This document shows, piece after piece, positions 24,814 through 33,639 of a DNA stretch of 64,000 bases. Location: positions 16,826 through 80,825 of the forward strand of contig NZ_AKIY01000178.1 in the NCBI RefSeq assembly GCF_000282615.1, given 5' to 3'. Origin of the DNA: Bradyrhizobium sp. YR681. Its GTDB lineage: Bacteria; Pseudomonadota; Alphaproteobacteria; Rhizobiales; Xanthobacteraceae. Under the pieces are notes generated by a model that saw nothing but the letters and a program-made list of their open reading frames with translations, had not been told where the DNA came from and did not search any database. How positions within the stretch are numbered: the stretch's first letter is position 1; each line of letters begins with the position of its first letter. The translations under genes were made by a program, and so were the position numbers.

Positions 24814-25281
24814 ATGAGGATTTCGGATGGCAATGCTTTTGGCCGAAATACCGATCAGAGCATCAGAGGGGTTCTTGACGCTTTGGCCCCTTTCGTTGCG
24901 CCGGAGAACATCAAACTCTTCGACCCGGTTTCCTTGCCGGTTGTCCAAACCGACGAGCTCACCGAGCTCGCGCAGTCTGTCGCCGCCGCTGTTCGTCCGA
25001 AGCCGAGCCAACCGTTTCGCAAAGAGGCTTTGCGCAAGCTGCTCGGCGGACATGACACGTTCGGCGACCAACGCGGTGAGCCCGATCCCGCGCTCCGCAA
25101 TGCCATAGGTGCGATCTCGAAAGCGCTGAAATCGGTCTTCTTTCATGATCAGGCAGTGCACCGCCTAGCAGCCCCGAAGAAAACGTATTTTCCCGACGGC
25201 TCATATCGCGGAACAGTTTACGTGGTAACGCCGCTCGGCGAGCGGGTGCGCGACCTGTTGAAAGCCGAGAAGGCAATCTGA
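24814..25281 (+). CDS. Unknown 155-aa protein
   Basis: I do not recognise this protein. It is mostly helical, with a Gln/Pro-rich start of the second half (VRPKPSQPFRKEALRKLL). Its C-terminal region (FPDGSYRGTVYVVTPLGERVRDLL) resembles the wing and last helix of a winged-helix domain. There is no signal peptide or membrane segment. The ATG at 24814 has a good ribosome site (aggaaagacc). It sits between the receiver-kinase and the DUF3800 gene on the same strand and may be the third gene of that operon, 121 bp after the kinase. Confidence 0.55.
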   Translation: MRISDGNAFGRNTDQSIRGVLDALAPFVAPENIKLFDPVSLPVVQTDELTELAQSVAAAVRPKPSQPFRKEALRKLLGGHDTFGDQRGEPDPALRNAIGAISKALKSVFFHDQAVHRLAAPKKTYFPDGSYRGTVYVVTPLGERVRDLLKAEKAI

Positions 25282-25378
25282 GTCCCCTCTGTCATCCCGC
25301 GCTGGCGTTTCGTGCGCGATCCTGGCGTCGCGGATCTGCGAGAGGATTGAGCGGCGCGACAACGAAAGACGCAGAACA

Positions 25379-26458
25379 GTGTCAACAAGCTCGGATATTG
25401 AGTGCTTTCGCATCGACGAAAGCGGATACACGGGGTTCGATCTTCTCAACCTCGATCAGCGCTTCCAGGGCGCATCTGCCATTGCGATCAGCGACGATGA
25501 CGCCGCTCGGCTGATAAAGCAGCACCTTCCGAGGCTGCAGGCGTCAGAACTCAAGTACCGCACGCTCTCGCGTCGACCGGCCAATCACCAGCCGCTGCTC
25601 GCTCTGCAACGGGATGTACTGTCGCATTTTAAAGCGGCGACTTACGTCTGCGATAAGCGCTTTCTATTGGTGCTTATGTTCGTGGATTATGCCGTTGAGC
25701 CCTTCTACTACGAGCGCGGTGTCGATTTTTATAAGGATGGGCAGAACTATGCGATGGCATCACTGCTCACGATGGCGGGGCCAACAATCTTCGGAGAAGC
25801 TGCGTTCGACGCCATGCTGGCAGCGTTCCAGCACGCCGCCAAGGCGAAGACACCAGAAGCTTTGATGGCCCTGGTCGATGCCGTGCGCGCGACCCGATGG
25901 CAAGAGCTGCCGGAGGCCTTAGGACCCCTTGCTAAATATGCCGCGCCAGAGTGTCTGGCGGCAATTGCGACGCCTGGCGTGAACACCGACGCTGCCCTTG
26001 TTGTCTTGCAGTCGCTCATCAATCGAATGGAAGTGATGGCCGAGGGTGCGTACCGGGTTGAACACGATCAATCGAAAAATCTGCTGACTTACCACGAGCT
26101 CCTTCAGCGCTTCATCGATCATGAGCAGAATGTCGAGTTTCGCCAGACGGAGATTGCGTTCCTAAAATTCCCGCTGAAGCTCACGGAAGTTACCCAGATC
26201 GACTCCAAGACAAGTCCTGCGGTCCAACTGGCCGACGTTATGATCGGCGCCGCGATTGAGGCGGCAAACACTATGACCGGGCTGAAATCCGGCGGTTTGG
26301 ACCCAGATGCTCTGATGTCGCTCTACGCCGACAACCAATTTATTCATATGGTTCCATCACTCGACTTCGAGGAACAACGCCGTTTTCGGCAAGGGACCCA
26401 GGCGTCCGAGTTGATCGACTATTTCTCTGCAAACTTCGCAGGGCCAAGCAAGGTGTAA
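25379..26458 (+). CDS. DUF3800 domain protein
   Basis: The 359-aa protein has the DUF3800 start FRIDESGYTG (Asp of the RNase H-like fold) and the late VQLADVMIGAAIEAAN helix holding the second conserved Asp, separated by a long helical insertion. DUF3800 proteins are predicted metal-dependent nucleases. They are frequent in phage-defence islands and next to toxin-antitoxin or abortive-infection genes. The start is GTG at 25379. The gene is 97 bp after the 155-aa gene and convergent with the Abi_C gene. It is longer than the usual 220-280 aa of the family because of the central insertion. Confidence 0.75.
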   Translation: MSTSSDIECFRIDESGYTGFDLLNLDQRFQGASAIAISDDDAARLIKQHLPRLQASELKYRTLSRRPANHQPLLALQRDVLSHFKAATYVCDKRFLLVLMFVDYAVEPFYYERGVDFYKDGQNYAMASLLTMAGPTIFGEAAFDAMLAAFQHAAKAKTPEALMALVDAVRATRWQELPEALGPLAKYAAPECLAAIATPGVNTDAALVVLQSLINRMEVMAEGAYRVEHDQSKNLLTYHELLQRFIDHEQNVEFRQTEIAFLKFPLKLTEVTQIDSKTSPAVQLADVMIGAAIEAANTMTGLKSGGLDPDALMSLYADNQFIHMVPSLDFEEQRRFRQGTQASELIDYFSANFAGPSKV

Positions 26459-26500
26459 GCGCCCTTCATGAGTCGGTCCGACCTTGCCGAGGCACCGCGT

Positions 26501-27757
26501 TCAAGAACGCGTGTCGTTCTTTTTAGTCGAGCGGGGTTCATCCACGAGGCTGACGCCCTGCAGCGGTTGCGCGGCCGACTTTCCAGGTGCAGTAGCCTGG
26601 CGCGCCTCCCAAGTCGCAACAAGGAAGGTTGCCATGGCACCGGCCAGATTGACGGCCAGCTCGGCGTGGCGGGCTTGCGGGCGCGCGCGCTTCGGCCCAG
26701 GGCTGTGCGCATCGCCCAATTTATTCCGGAGCGCTCCGAGGGACTCGACCACCGACTGGCAGCTTCCCAGGATCTGTTTGAACACCTGCTCAGTATGATC
26801 GTCGGGCGCAAGCTTCAAAATCTTTGACAGCTTGCGATAGAGTACGGGCAGATCGTCGGCCTCCTGCCAGGTTTCTCCTGCCTGATTGAGGATCCATTTG
26901 CTCACATCCTCCAGCAGCGTGCGAGCCAGTGTGATCGCGCCGGCCGGCTCCGAAGTGCGTCGATCCAAGGCCATGCTCCATCGCGCATGAACTTGCGTCG
27001 GATCGAACATCTCCAGCGTTGCCGAAATACTCTCATCCGCGGGGGAGCCCTTTGGCACCGGGCGTACCGCATAAAAGGGGCTTCCGGAAATCCGTCCCGC
27101 CAAGGCCAACGTGTAGCCATCGTGCCGCAAAAACCCATCGATCTTCTCGGCCAGCTCAACCTGCTCGGTTCCTGAAAACGCATCTGGCGCCGTGACCGCG
27201 GCGAGGAATTTGAACAGCTGCGCCCGAGAGCAGGTCAGCAGGCCCAGCGTCTCTAGCACGTCGCGCTGGGGCAGATCATCGTTCCGGATGATGTGCCGAT
27301 GCAGATAGTCCTCAAGAGAGGTCTCGGTGCTCGGGTGCGGCGCGCGCAGCGACGCGATCGGCCATATGCTGCGGATCAGCTCAATGTCGTCAATCTCTCG
27401 CGCTAGGGGACGACCGTCGAAGAGCGCGATTAGCCGGCGCCGGGTCAGCATCGTGACCGCTGGCTGCCCGATTTCATCAATCTTGGCCAGTTGTTCGCTA
27501 AGATGATAGTGGCTCTCGTCGGCGACAAGTTGGCGTGCGCTTGCGACCACGTGTTCGGCCGAGACCTCCATCAGACGCTTTGTGGCGTATTTGAACTTGC
27601 TGGCGAACGCCTCCTGATCGTCGCCATCGGCGAGGTTGAGGCGGCGGCACAGCGCGGGAACGTCATAGGCCTTGGCGTCAGCGATCGCGGACGCCAACAG
27701 TTGTCGGAGTTCCTTGATCATTGCGGGCGGCAAGGATGCGGGCATAGGGCGGGGCAT
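26501..27757 (-). CDS. Abortive-infection C-terminal (Abi_C) domain protein
   Basis: The protein is about 418 aa. Its C-terminal 150 residues match the Abi_C domain: helices around KWILNQAGETWQE and LYRKLSKILKL, and the diagnostic LRNKLGDAHSPG followed by HAELAVNLAGAMATFLV. Such domains occur in abortive-infection proteins and in AbiJ/HEPN-like toxins; the R-N-x-x-GD-x-H stretch resembles HEPN ribonuclease motifs. The N-terminal region is helical and unrecognised. The frame stays open to 27943; I prefer the ATG at 27757 because the upstream extension is Arg/Ser-rich and unstructured, but no start has a strong ribosome site. It is convergent with the DUF3800 gene. Confidence 0.72.
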   Translation of the reverse strand: MPRPMPASLPPAMIKELRQLLASAIADAKAYDVPALCRRLNLADGDDQEAFASKFKYATKRLMEVSAEHVVASARQLVADESHYHLSEQLAKIDEIGQPAVTMLTRRRLIALFDGRPLAREIDDIELIRSIWPIASLRAPHPSTETSLEDYLHRHIIRNDDLPQRDVLETLGLLTCSRAQLFKFLAAVTAPDAFSGTEQVELAEKIDGFLRHDGYTLALAGRISGSPFYAVRPVPKGSPADESISATLEMFDPTQVHARWSMALDRRTSEPAGAITLARTLLEDVSKWILNQAGETWQEADDLPVLYRKLSKILKLAPDDHTEQVFKQILGSCQSVVESLGALRNKLGDAHSPGPKRARPQARHAELAVNLAGAMATFLVATWEARQATAPGKSAAQPLQGVSLVDEPRSTKKNDTRS

Positions 27758-28267
27758 TTTTCGTTTCGAATCGGCGGTCTTAAAAAATTCCCCAGCCTCG
27801 GTATCATCCCCATCCAGTCGCCTCACGCAATCCGCGCTTGCTGACGAGTTCCTTTTGCGGCGTGGGGTGATCTCCAGTGTCTCGGCGCTCATTGTCGCCG
27901 ATACAATCGGACGCGTCAGCACGTAATCGAGCAGGGCCGGCAACCGAGACGTTGAGCGGCGCCCGTTGAGCTTGCGCTCGAGGAGGGCGCGCAGTCAACC
28001 AGCGGTCATGGTCTTCTAAGCCGGCTTCGGCCGCTGCCGTGATCGATTCGAGCTATACGGCCGTTGGGTCGCGTGATCGTGCAGCCGGCGCCTCTCGCGG
28101 GGGATCGTTTTAAGGCCGGCGTGCAGACACGGGAGGTAGCGACGCGTCTTGCGGCGCTCGCGCAGCACGGCCGCACCAAGCAGCCGACCGAGCAACGGCA
28201 TGCGTCGCAAAGGTTCGATCCTTAGCCCAGGTTTCGGCAGCGATTGCGGCTGCGGGGACCGACGGCC
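27758..28267. other. Gene-free stretch before repeat copy 2
   Basis: About 500 bp without a credible gene. Part of it could encode an N-terminal extension of the Abi_C protein (to 27943). The rest has short Arg-rich open frames only. It leads into the AT-rich start of repeat copy 2, so it is probably scar sequence at a cassette junction. Confidence 0.4.
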
Positions 28268-28456
28268 GTATTATATAGTAATTTCAATGATATAAGAGTT
28301 CTTAATTTTATTCTGAATGGCGCACCATTTTCCCACCAATCAGAGCAAAGCCGCGAACTACTGCGATGAAGATCCAAACTGCCGGTCGCATAGGGACGGG
28401 CCGTAAAGTACTGGGCAGGTCGTGGATCGTCTCCAGCGGAGGGTCTTTATCGCTTA
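28268..28456. repeat. Decayed repeat, copy 2
   Basis: This is the best preserved of three same-direction copies. It starts with an AT-rich block (ttatatagtaatttcaatga), passes through ttctgaatggcgcacca, and continues with about 130 bp that match copy 1. On the minus strand the second part reads as an open frame ending ...IAVVRGFALIGGKMVRHSE and stop. Differences from copy 1 include several third codon positions, which suggests descent from a coding sequence, possibly a transposase end. It lies between the Abi_C gene and the Hachiman/DUF3223 block. Confidence 0.72.
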
Positions 28457-28747
28457 ACCGCGGATACAGGCCTTGTATGAAAACTTTTCGCTGCTTCCAT
28501 CGACGCGATTGACCCAGAAGCATTTTGAGCCGAAGTTCGCACTCCTGACGCTGAAATGAGTGATGCCAAGCCCCATCTTTGCAGTGGCATTCGGGTGGAG
28601 CGCCAGTGCGGCAAGAAGGACCTCGGCATCTCCCGTGCTGACTTTGTCTCCAACATCATACTTATGAAGCATCGCCTTCAAAAACGCGGCGGCATCCCCC
28701 TTCTTGCTGAAGTGAAGAGGGCCAATTGTAACCGGCTTTTTGACCAT
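28454..28747 (-). CDS. DUF3223 (DCL-like) protein
   Basis: This 97-aa protein fits the DUF3223 pattern: an N-terminal FSKKGDAAAFLKAMLHKYDVGDKV helical segment, LLALHP-like central part (ALALHPNATAKMGLG), and C-terminal CFWVNRVDGSSEKFSYKAC. Relatives include the plant DCL protein and RNA polymerase-associated domains, and the fold is suspected to bind RNA or nucleic acid. The start at 28747 was chosen because the longer frame runs into the helicase gene. It lies 20 bp downstream of hamB on the same strand and is probably the third gene of that operon. Its role in the defence system is unknown. Confidence 0.8.
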   Translation of the reverse strand: MVKKPVTIGPLHFSKKGDAAAFLKAMLHKYDVGDKVSTGDAEVLLAALALHPNATAKMGLGITHFSVRSANFGSKCFWVNRVDGSSEKFSYKACIRG

Positions 28748-28766
28748 AAACGTCTCCGAATCAATA

Positions 28767-31373
28767 TCAGGATGTTGACGCGGCGGCCCCTGCGCTGGCC
28801 TCAGGCAGCAGTTTGGCGCGAATCTCGCGAACGATGATGGCCGGAATGTCCATGCCCTCAAACTGCGCGTCGCGTTCTCTTACCCAAGCAATGCAATCTT
28901 CCTTGTTGAGGTCATCTCGCGCGATCTTTTCGTATAGCGCGACCGCACTCACGCGCGACAATCCGAGCTCGATCAGCGACAGTAAGGTCCGTGAAGAAAC
29001 GCCGAATTCGAGCTGCGTTCCTATATCGACATCACCATCGATCAGGTCTTCCCGTCCTATTGCAGCTAGATGCATATTGAGTACGTCGACATAGGCGGAC
29101 AAATACTTCGGCGCCCGAAACCGCGCGATTTGTTCGACCATCTCCATCGTGCTGCGGATCAGAACCGGCAGCTTGAATGATCGGCCGTTCCTACGGTGGT
29201 AGTCGATATTCCGCTCGATCATTCGAGACAGAGAGAAGCCCTTTAGCCATTGCACGACGATCAGAGCGTGAAGTGGAATGATCCCGTCTGGCGTGAACGC
29301 CGGAAACAAATACTGGTTGATCCGACGCATGATCGTCACGAAGCGATCATAGCTATCCTGGCTATCGACGGCGGCCGGCAATAGATTTTCGACATCACCT
29401 TTGTAATTGCGGAATGCCTCGAGGAGGCGCTGCATGCCCAAGGCGCTAACGCCCGGATGTCGGGCCGCAATATCTGCACCTACCGCGATCTGCGCGGCGA
29501 TATTGGCAAGGCTCGCTTCAAGCCGCTCGATGATCGCCGGATTGTGGCGCTTGGCGAGGCTGGATTGTGCGATTGATCCCTGCCGTAAAAATGTAGCGAG
29601 CAGATATGAGGCGACCTGCTCGAATTGGTTGGGATCCTCGAACTCGGCTAAATCAGTTGTTGCTCGGCGGTCCAGATAATCCGCAAGGCTCTCTCCTTGC
29701 TCGATCACGGCGTCGCTTTCGCGCTTGATGGGGAACCGAGCCCGCTCGGGAACGCCATCAGGCCAAGCCTGTGCGTCCTGAGGATCAATGCAGATGATGT
29801 TTCCCTGGAATTCATCACCCCATCGGCCAGCACGGCCGGCAAGGTTCCAGAAATCGTGCGCTTCCATCGGATGTCCGACGCCCTTTCTTGGGCCGCGCAG
29901 CACAATGGTTCGGCAAGACAGATTGACGCCTTCGATGAGCGTCGAGGTGCAGACAAGGAATCGAATCTTGCCTGAGCGGAACAGCCGCTCAACCTCCGAG
30001 CGGATGAGTGACGGCATATTGCCGTAGTGAAAGGCTACGCCGCGCTCGACCAGCGGCGCGAGCCTGTAGCGTGGGTGAACGCCTTTGCGTGCCAAATCTG
30101 CAAGCTCAAGCAATTCAGGGTCAGATGGCACTTCCGGTATCAGCTGACTGATGAGATCGGCGATGTCTTCGGAATCGGAGGCGCGATTTGCGTAGACAAG
30201 TGTCCCGCCGCGCTCTCCAGCTGCAGCGGCGATGAATGCCAGCCTTTTCTTTAGCGAGCCCGGGCTGCTGCCGAGCTGGACCACACCAAGCGGCAACAAG
30301 GACGCGTGTTGGCGTGCCGACAATTTCCATAGTTTTGGCTTACGCGGCACCTGCTCGGCCACGATGAGATTTTGAAGCACGGTTGGAACGTCACTTTCAA
30401 ACGACGCGGTGTGAGCTCCTTCCGGAGCGTCTGCAAGAAGCTCCTGCGGGTTTTGGGTGGCAGGACTGATGAAGACGAGCTTAAGCGTGCGATTGGAACG
30501 ACTGGCGCGCTCTATGGCATCCTGAAGGATGACGCCGCGTTGATTGTCCCCGATCTTATGTGCCTCGTCGACAACGAGCAGGTCGACCTTGAAGGCGCCG
30601 CCAATGGCGTTAGCCAGCAGGTGCATGCGCTCCTGCGTCAATACAAAGATAGCGCGTGAACCGCCTTCGTGGGCTTTGTCGTGCTTTTCCCGTATCGGAA
30701 GCGACGAGACTTCTATGCCGCTGCGGGCTCCGAGCAGTGAGACCAGATTTGCTTCGATCTCAGCAACGAGCGCCCTTGTCGGCGCCAAATAGACAGCGAC
30801 ATGCATCTCGGTCGATCGGATTTGGTCGATCAGCCATTGTAAGACCAAGAACGTCTTACCGGATGCTGTCGGAGCGGATGCCGAAAGCCATTGGTAATTG
30901 TCAGCCTGGCTCCAGAAACGCTGTTGGAAGTCATTGACCTGAATCCATCGCCCACTGGATTGGACTAGAATCGACTGATCCATCTGGCGGTGCTGCGCTT
31001 CGATACGCAACGCCATCCCGAGCCGTCCCTCAACGTCGGCAGTGAGCAACCCGCGTTCGGTCGCGAGCGAAACTGCACGAAAATTTGATAACTTTCCTAA
31101 GAGAACCGCGCCGGAATCTTTGATGGCCTCATTGTCGGAGAGCGTGATTGCCGCAGTGGCGATACGAAGCGCTGCGTCTTGATAGGTCCGCTGATCCGAC
31201 TGCGCGAGTATGCTTCCTGCCAACAAAAGCCGAGGCCAGTCGAATGAGGCTGCCTTGTCGGTGGGCGGTACAATATTGTCCAGTTCAGCCACGACAGTAT
31301 GTAGGGTCAACTGATCGAGGGCCTCGCGCAGACCTTCAGCAACGAGCCAGCCTTGCAAATCGTTCAGGCTCAT
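28767..31373 (-). CDS. hamB: Hachiman defence helicase HamB
   Basis: The 868-aa superfamily 2 helicase has Walker A APTASGKT (167-174), Walker B box DEAH (269-272), a motif III-like LVFISPATQ, and motif VI WNLAGRAGRWG typical of Ski2-like helicases. A long C-terminal helical region follows. The ATG at 31373 overlaps the stop of the upstream DUF1837 gene (ATGA). The pair matches the two-gene Hachiman anti-phage system, in which HamB senses or unwinds damaged DNA and restrains the HamA nuclease. The frame is open 22 codons further upstream, but the overlapping ATG is the natural start. Confidence 0.87.
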   Translation of the reverse strand: MSLNDLQGWLVAEGLREALDQLTLHTVVAELDNIVPPTDKAASFDWPRLLLAGSILAQSDQRTYQDAALRIATAAITLSDNEAIKDSGAVLLGKLSNFRAVSLATERGLLTADVEGRLGMALRIEAQHRQMDQSILVQSSGRWIQVNDFQQRFWSQADNYQWLSASAPTASGKTFLVLQWLIDQIRSTEMHVAVYLAPTRALVAEIEANLVSLLGARSGIEVSSLPIREKHDKAHEGGSRAIFVLTQERMHLLANAIGGAFKVDLLVVDEAHKIGDNQRGVILQDAIERASRSNRTLKLVFISPATQNPQELLADAPEGAHTASFESDVPTVLQNLIVAEQVPRKPKLWKLSARQHASLLPLGVVQLGSSPGSLKKRLAFIAAAAGERGGTLVYANRASDSEDIADLISQLIPEVPSDPELLELADLARKGVHPRYRLAPLVERGVAFHYGNMPSLIRSEVERLFRSGKIRFLVCTSTLIEGVNLSCRTIVLRGPRKGVGHPMEAHDFWNLAGRAGRWGDEFQGNIICIDPQDAQAWPDGVPERARFPIKRESDAVIEQGESLADYLDRRATTDLAEFEDPNQFEQVASYLLATFLRQGSIAQSSLAKRHNPAIIERLEASLANIAAQIAVGADIAARHPGVSALGMQRLLEAFRNYKGDVENLLPAAVDSQDSYDRFVTIMRRINQYLFPAFTPDGIIPLHALIVVQWLKGFSLSRMIERNIDYHRRNGRSFKLPVLIRSTMEMVEQIARFRAPKYLSAYVDVLNMHLAAIGREDLIDGDVDIGTQLEFGVSSRTLLSLIELGLSRVSAVALYEKIARDDLNKEDCIAWVRERDAQFEGMDIPAIIVREIRAKLLPEASAGAAASTS

Positions 31374-32284
31374 ACGGTCTGCCCCATCGCCTTTAGGAAC
31401 GCGGCCCGGAAGTCTTCGGCGGACGGCAGTGGAAGGCAAAATAGCTCGACTTCAACCTGCTCCAGTTTTTCTTTCTTCAGGCGCGTTCCGATCGTTGAGC
31501 TCCATTTCTTGAGTTCGATCCGCGCCGCTTCTTTCATTTCGTCCGCAATAGCTTGAGCTCTGCCGCCAGGATAGAAGGCAGCATCAAAGCCCACGAGGGC
31601 GACAGCGCAATATTTAACGCGTTTGGACATTGGCGACATCTTATCGAAGTAGCGTTTGAGCGCCTCGGTCAACGCCGGATCGCTCAAATCAGCCTTGTCG
31701 CTCAAGAGAATGAGGTCGCGCTCCCGTCCAGCGTCTTCGTGCTCCGGCTCGATCAGGAAAGGCGCAACCGACGCCAGACAGTCTTTGATGGCGGTGGCCG
31801 CATCTTTGTAGATTTTAGATTCGCCCCAATAAAGCTTCAGCATCCCTTCAGGGGTGACGCTGGCATAGACACCGTCGGCACCGTGATAGTGCATGCGCGA
31901 GTCAGTTTTCAGATCCATCTTGCATAGGACCTGAGGCAGTTTGAGAAACCGCTCCGCCAGCAAGAAGAGCAGCATCTCACCGCCTTCGCCAGTCTTAGCA
32001 AGGTCTGTGAACGAACGGCGGGCCTGTTCGACGAGCGCCGTGACGGCCTCGGTGCTATTGAATTTGGTGTCGCGTGCCTTTGCCTTGGCGAGTTGCGAAC
32101 GCGGGATCGCGTAATCGGCAACTGCATTGCGCATGAATTCCGCGAGACGATGCGGCTGTACCCGCCCGTTGCCGTCGACAGTGAGGCAGTGACAGTGAAT
32201 TTTGACCTGGTATCCGTCGATGACGACGTCTCGGTCAACGAGCGACAGATGAACATCCAGAGCTTCGGGGTCGCCGGAGAGCAC
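31370..32284 (-). CDS. hamA: Hachiman defence nuclease HamA (DUF1837)
   Basis: The 304-aa protein carries the DUF1837 signature: GEGGEMLLFLLAERFL (E103), then HYHGADGVY (D137) and LYWGESKIYK (E155, K157). This is a PD-(D/E)xK-type nuclease core. In Hachiman systems HamA degrades DNA once released by HamB. The start is unusual. GTG at 32284 has no good ribosome site, while a perfect aggagaggagg lies just upstream of an in-frame CTG at 32317 that would add 11 residues (LSSITAADLAA). No ATG is available before the in-frame stop upstream. Expression probably starts here for the three-gene operon hamA-hamB-DUF3223. Confidence 0.85.
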   Translation of the reverse strand: MLSGDPEALDVHLSLVDRDVVIDGYQVKIHCHCLTVDGNGRVQPHRLAEFMRNAVADYAIPRSQLAKAKARDTKFNSTEAVTALVEQARRSFTDLAKTGEGGEMLLFLLAERFLKLPQVLCKMDLKTDSRMHYHGADGVYASVTPEGMLKLYWGESKIYKDAATAIKDCLASVAPFLIEPEHEDAGRERDLILLSDKADLSDPALTEALKRYFDKMSPMSKRVKYCAVALVGFDAAFYPGGRAQAIADEMKEAARIELKKWSSTIGTRLKKEKLEQVEVELFCLPLPSAEDFRAAFLKAMGQTV

Positions 32285-32320
32285 AGCTGCCAGATCGGCT
32301 GCGGTGATGCTTGACAGAAA

Positions 32321-32331
32321 CGCCTCCTCTC
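32321..32331 (-). promoter_or_regulatory. Strong ribosome-binding site before hamA
   Basis: On the minus strand the sequence aggagaggagg ends 5 bases before an in-frame CTG (32315-32317) and 36 bases before the GTG at 32284. The spacing suits initiation at CTG rather than at GTG, so hamA may use a rare start codon. Confidence 0.5.
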
Positions 32332-32611
32332 CTCGTTCCGTGGTGTTCGTTGTCGCGGCCTCAAAGTTTAAGCGAGGTTAGGCGGCACAGGACGCTGTGG
32401 TCCCATCGAGCTTACGGCAATAGACCCGTCCGATATCGCATTGGTTGGTTCGGTCGTGAAGGGGCAATTTATACGAGTGCACAAAAAACCTCAGGATTGG
32501 AAGGGCTTAGCCCGGACCGAACCGGCCGCCTTCCAGCTCCACGGTAATTCAAACAACTAGCTGCGTGATGCATCCCGGGACGGTGAGAAGCCTTCACGGG
32601 TCAATAGGCTG

Positions 32612-32673
32612 GAAATTATATTGATATGTCAATAATATAGGAGTTCGTAATTTTATTCTGAATGGCGCACCAT
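32612..32673. repeat. Decayed repeat, copy 3 (truncated)
   Basis: The AT-rich block (about aaattatattgatatgtc) followed by attttattctgaatggcgca and ccatt matches the first 60 bp of copy 2 closely and in the same orientation. The similarity then stops. It lies just beyond the hamA end, so the Hachiman block is bracketed by copies 2 and 3. Confidence 0.65.
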
Positions 32674-33034
32674 TCCAGCCGTACGACGGTCCTTTCCAGC
32701 AGATCGCGCCAAAGCACCGCGCAATTCCTCGGCCCTCGCGGCAAGACGAGCAGCCAGCTATTCGCTGCTCCTCGTCCTGAACGCGAAAACCGACCCACCG
32801 CCGAACGCGCGTTCGACGATGGGCCGTTCCGGGTGGATGCCGCGAAACGCGTATCGCGCCACAGACCACTGTCCCAATCGCTCAGCTGGATGGCCGTTCC
32901 TCGCTGCCGCACGCCTCAGGGCAGTTGTGGTCAATACTGTACGGACGAGACCCATGGCCGAGTGGCACGCTGGCGACGTCGCTAGGAACTCGGGGCGGAG
33001 GCCCGTGTTGCCGTGCGCAACCGACCAAGGTGTC
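32674..33034. other. Gene-poor stretch after repeat copy 3
   Basis: No recognisable gene. Minus-strand frames here contain fragments such as FRGIHPERPIVERAFGGG but no complete domain. They may be remnants of a mobile element. Nothing else is apparent. Confidence 0.35.
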
Positions 33035-33310
33035 ATGGACGAGAAGAAATCGATCGACGGGCCACTTTCGGATATCCGAGCGAGCAATGCGTCTCATTCC
33101 GCTCTGCTTCCCCCCGGCAAGAGCTTTGAGCATCTGAGCGATCAGAGCGTGCTCCGGCTGTATGAAAGTATTCGCCATCAGGTCGAAGCCGATCGAGCGA
33201 TGGGCGGCAGGTATCGGTTGGTCGGCAACGCAGCCAAGGAGCGGGCGCAGCGATTGCAGGCGGAGCTGGTCCAAAGAGAACTGAAGTTCATGCCGATCAT
33301 CTGGCCGTAG
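33035..33310 (+). CDS. Small hypothetical protein (91 aa)
   Basis: This is a short, mostly helical, charged protein (HLSDQSVLRLYESIRHQVEA, then QRLQAELVQRELKF) without signal peptide or membrane segment. Helical spacing suggests a coiled coil in its last 50 residues. The ATG at 33035 was chosen because the upstream extension (from 32819) looks non-coding. No family recognised. It stands alone near the right border of the island. Confidence 0.5.
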   Translation: MDEKKSIDGPLSDIRASNASHSALLPPGKSFEHLSDQSVLRLYESIRHQVEADRAMGGRYRLVGNAAKERAQRLQAELVQRELKFMPIIWP

Positions 33311-33639
33311 ATAGCGGGCACAGCGTCGCCGCATATCCAAGCCGCCAAGAGTGTTGCGACGGAAGCCGTCCAAGGGCCCTCGACGGTCGCGTTCTTCGAT
33401 TCAGAACGCACTTATCTCAACATTGCATTTTTGAAAGACGGAGAGCTGACCTAGGCTTGATCGATACCGGCCATACGGTTGCGCAATGGAGCGTGACGCC
33501 GGAGAGGCGGATACCAACCGATGCGGCTAATTTTTAAGCGGCGACTGCTCTCCGGATTATCAGAACGCGGCCGCGACGGCGGGACGCTTGCGGCCGGAAG
33601 CGGCACGACCGCGCGGCGATCGATGGTTGCGGCATCGAC
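33311..33639. other. Border between island and chromosome, no gene
   Basis: No credible gene. GC content rises sharply within and after this stretch, and gene style changes from sparse accessory genes to dense metabolic genes. No tRNA, integrase or clear attachment repeat is visible at the border. The promoter of pcaB should lie just before 33640. Confidence 0.4.
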
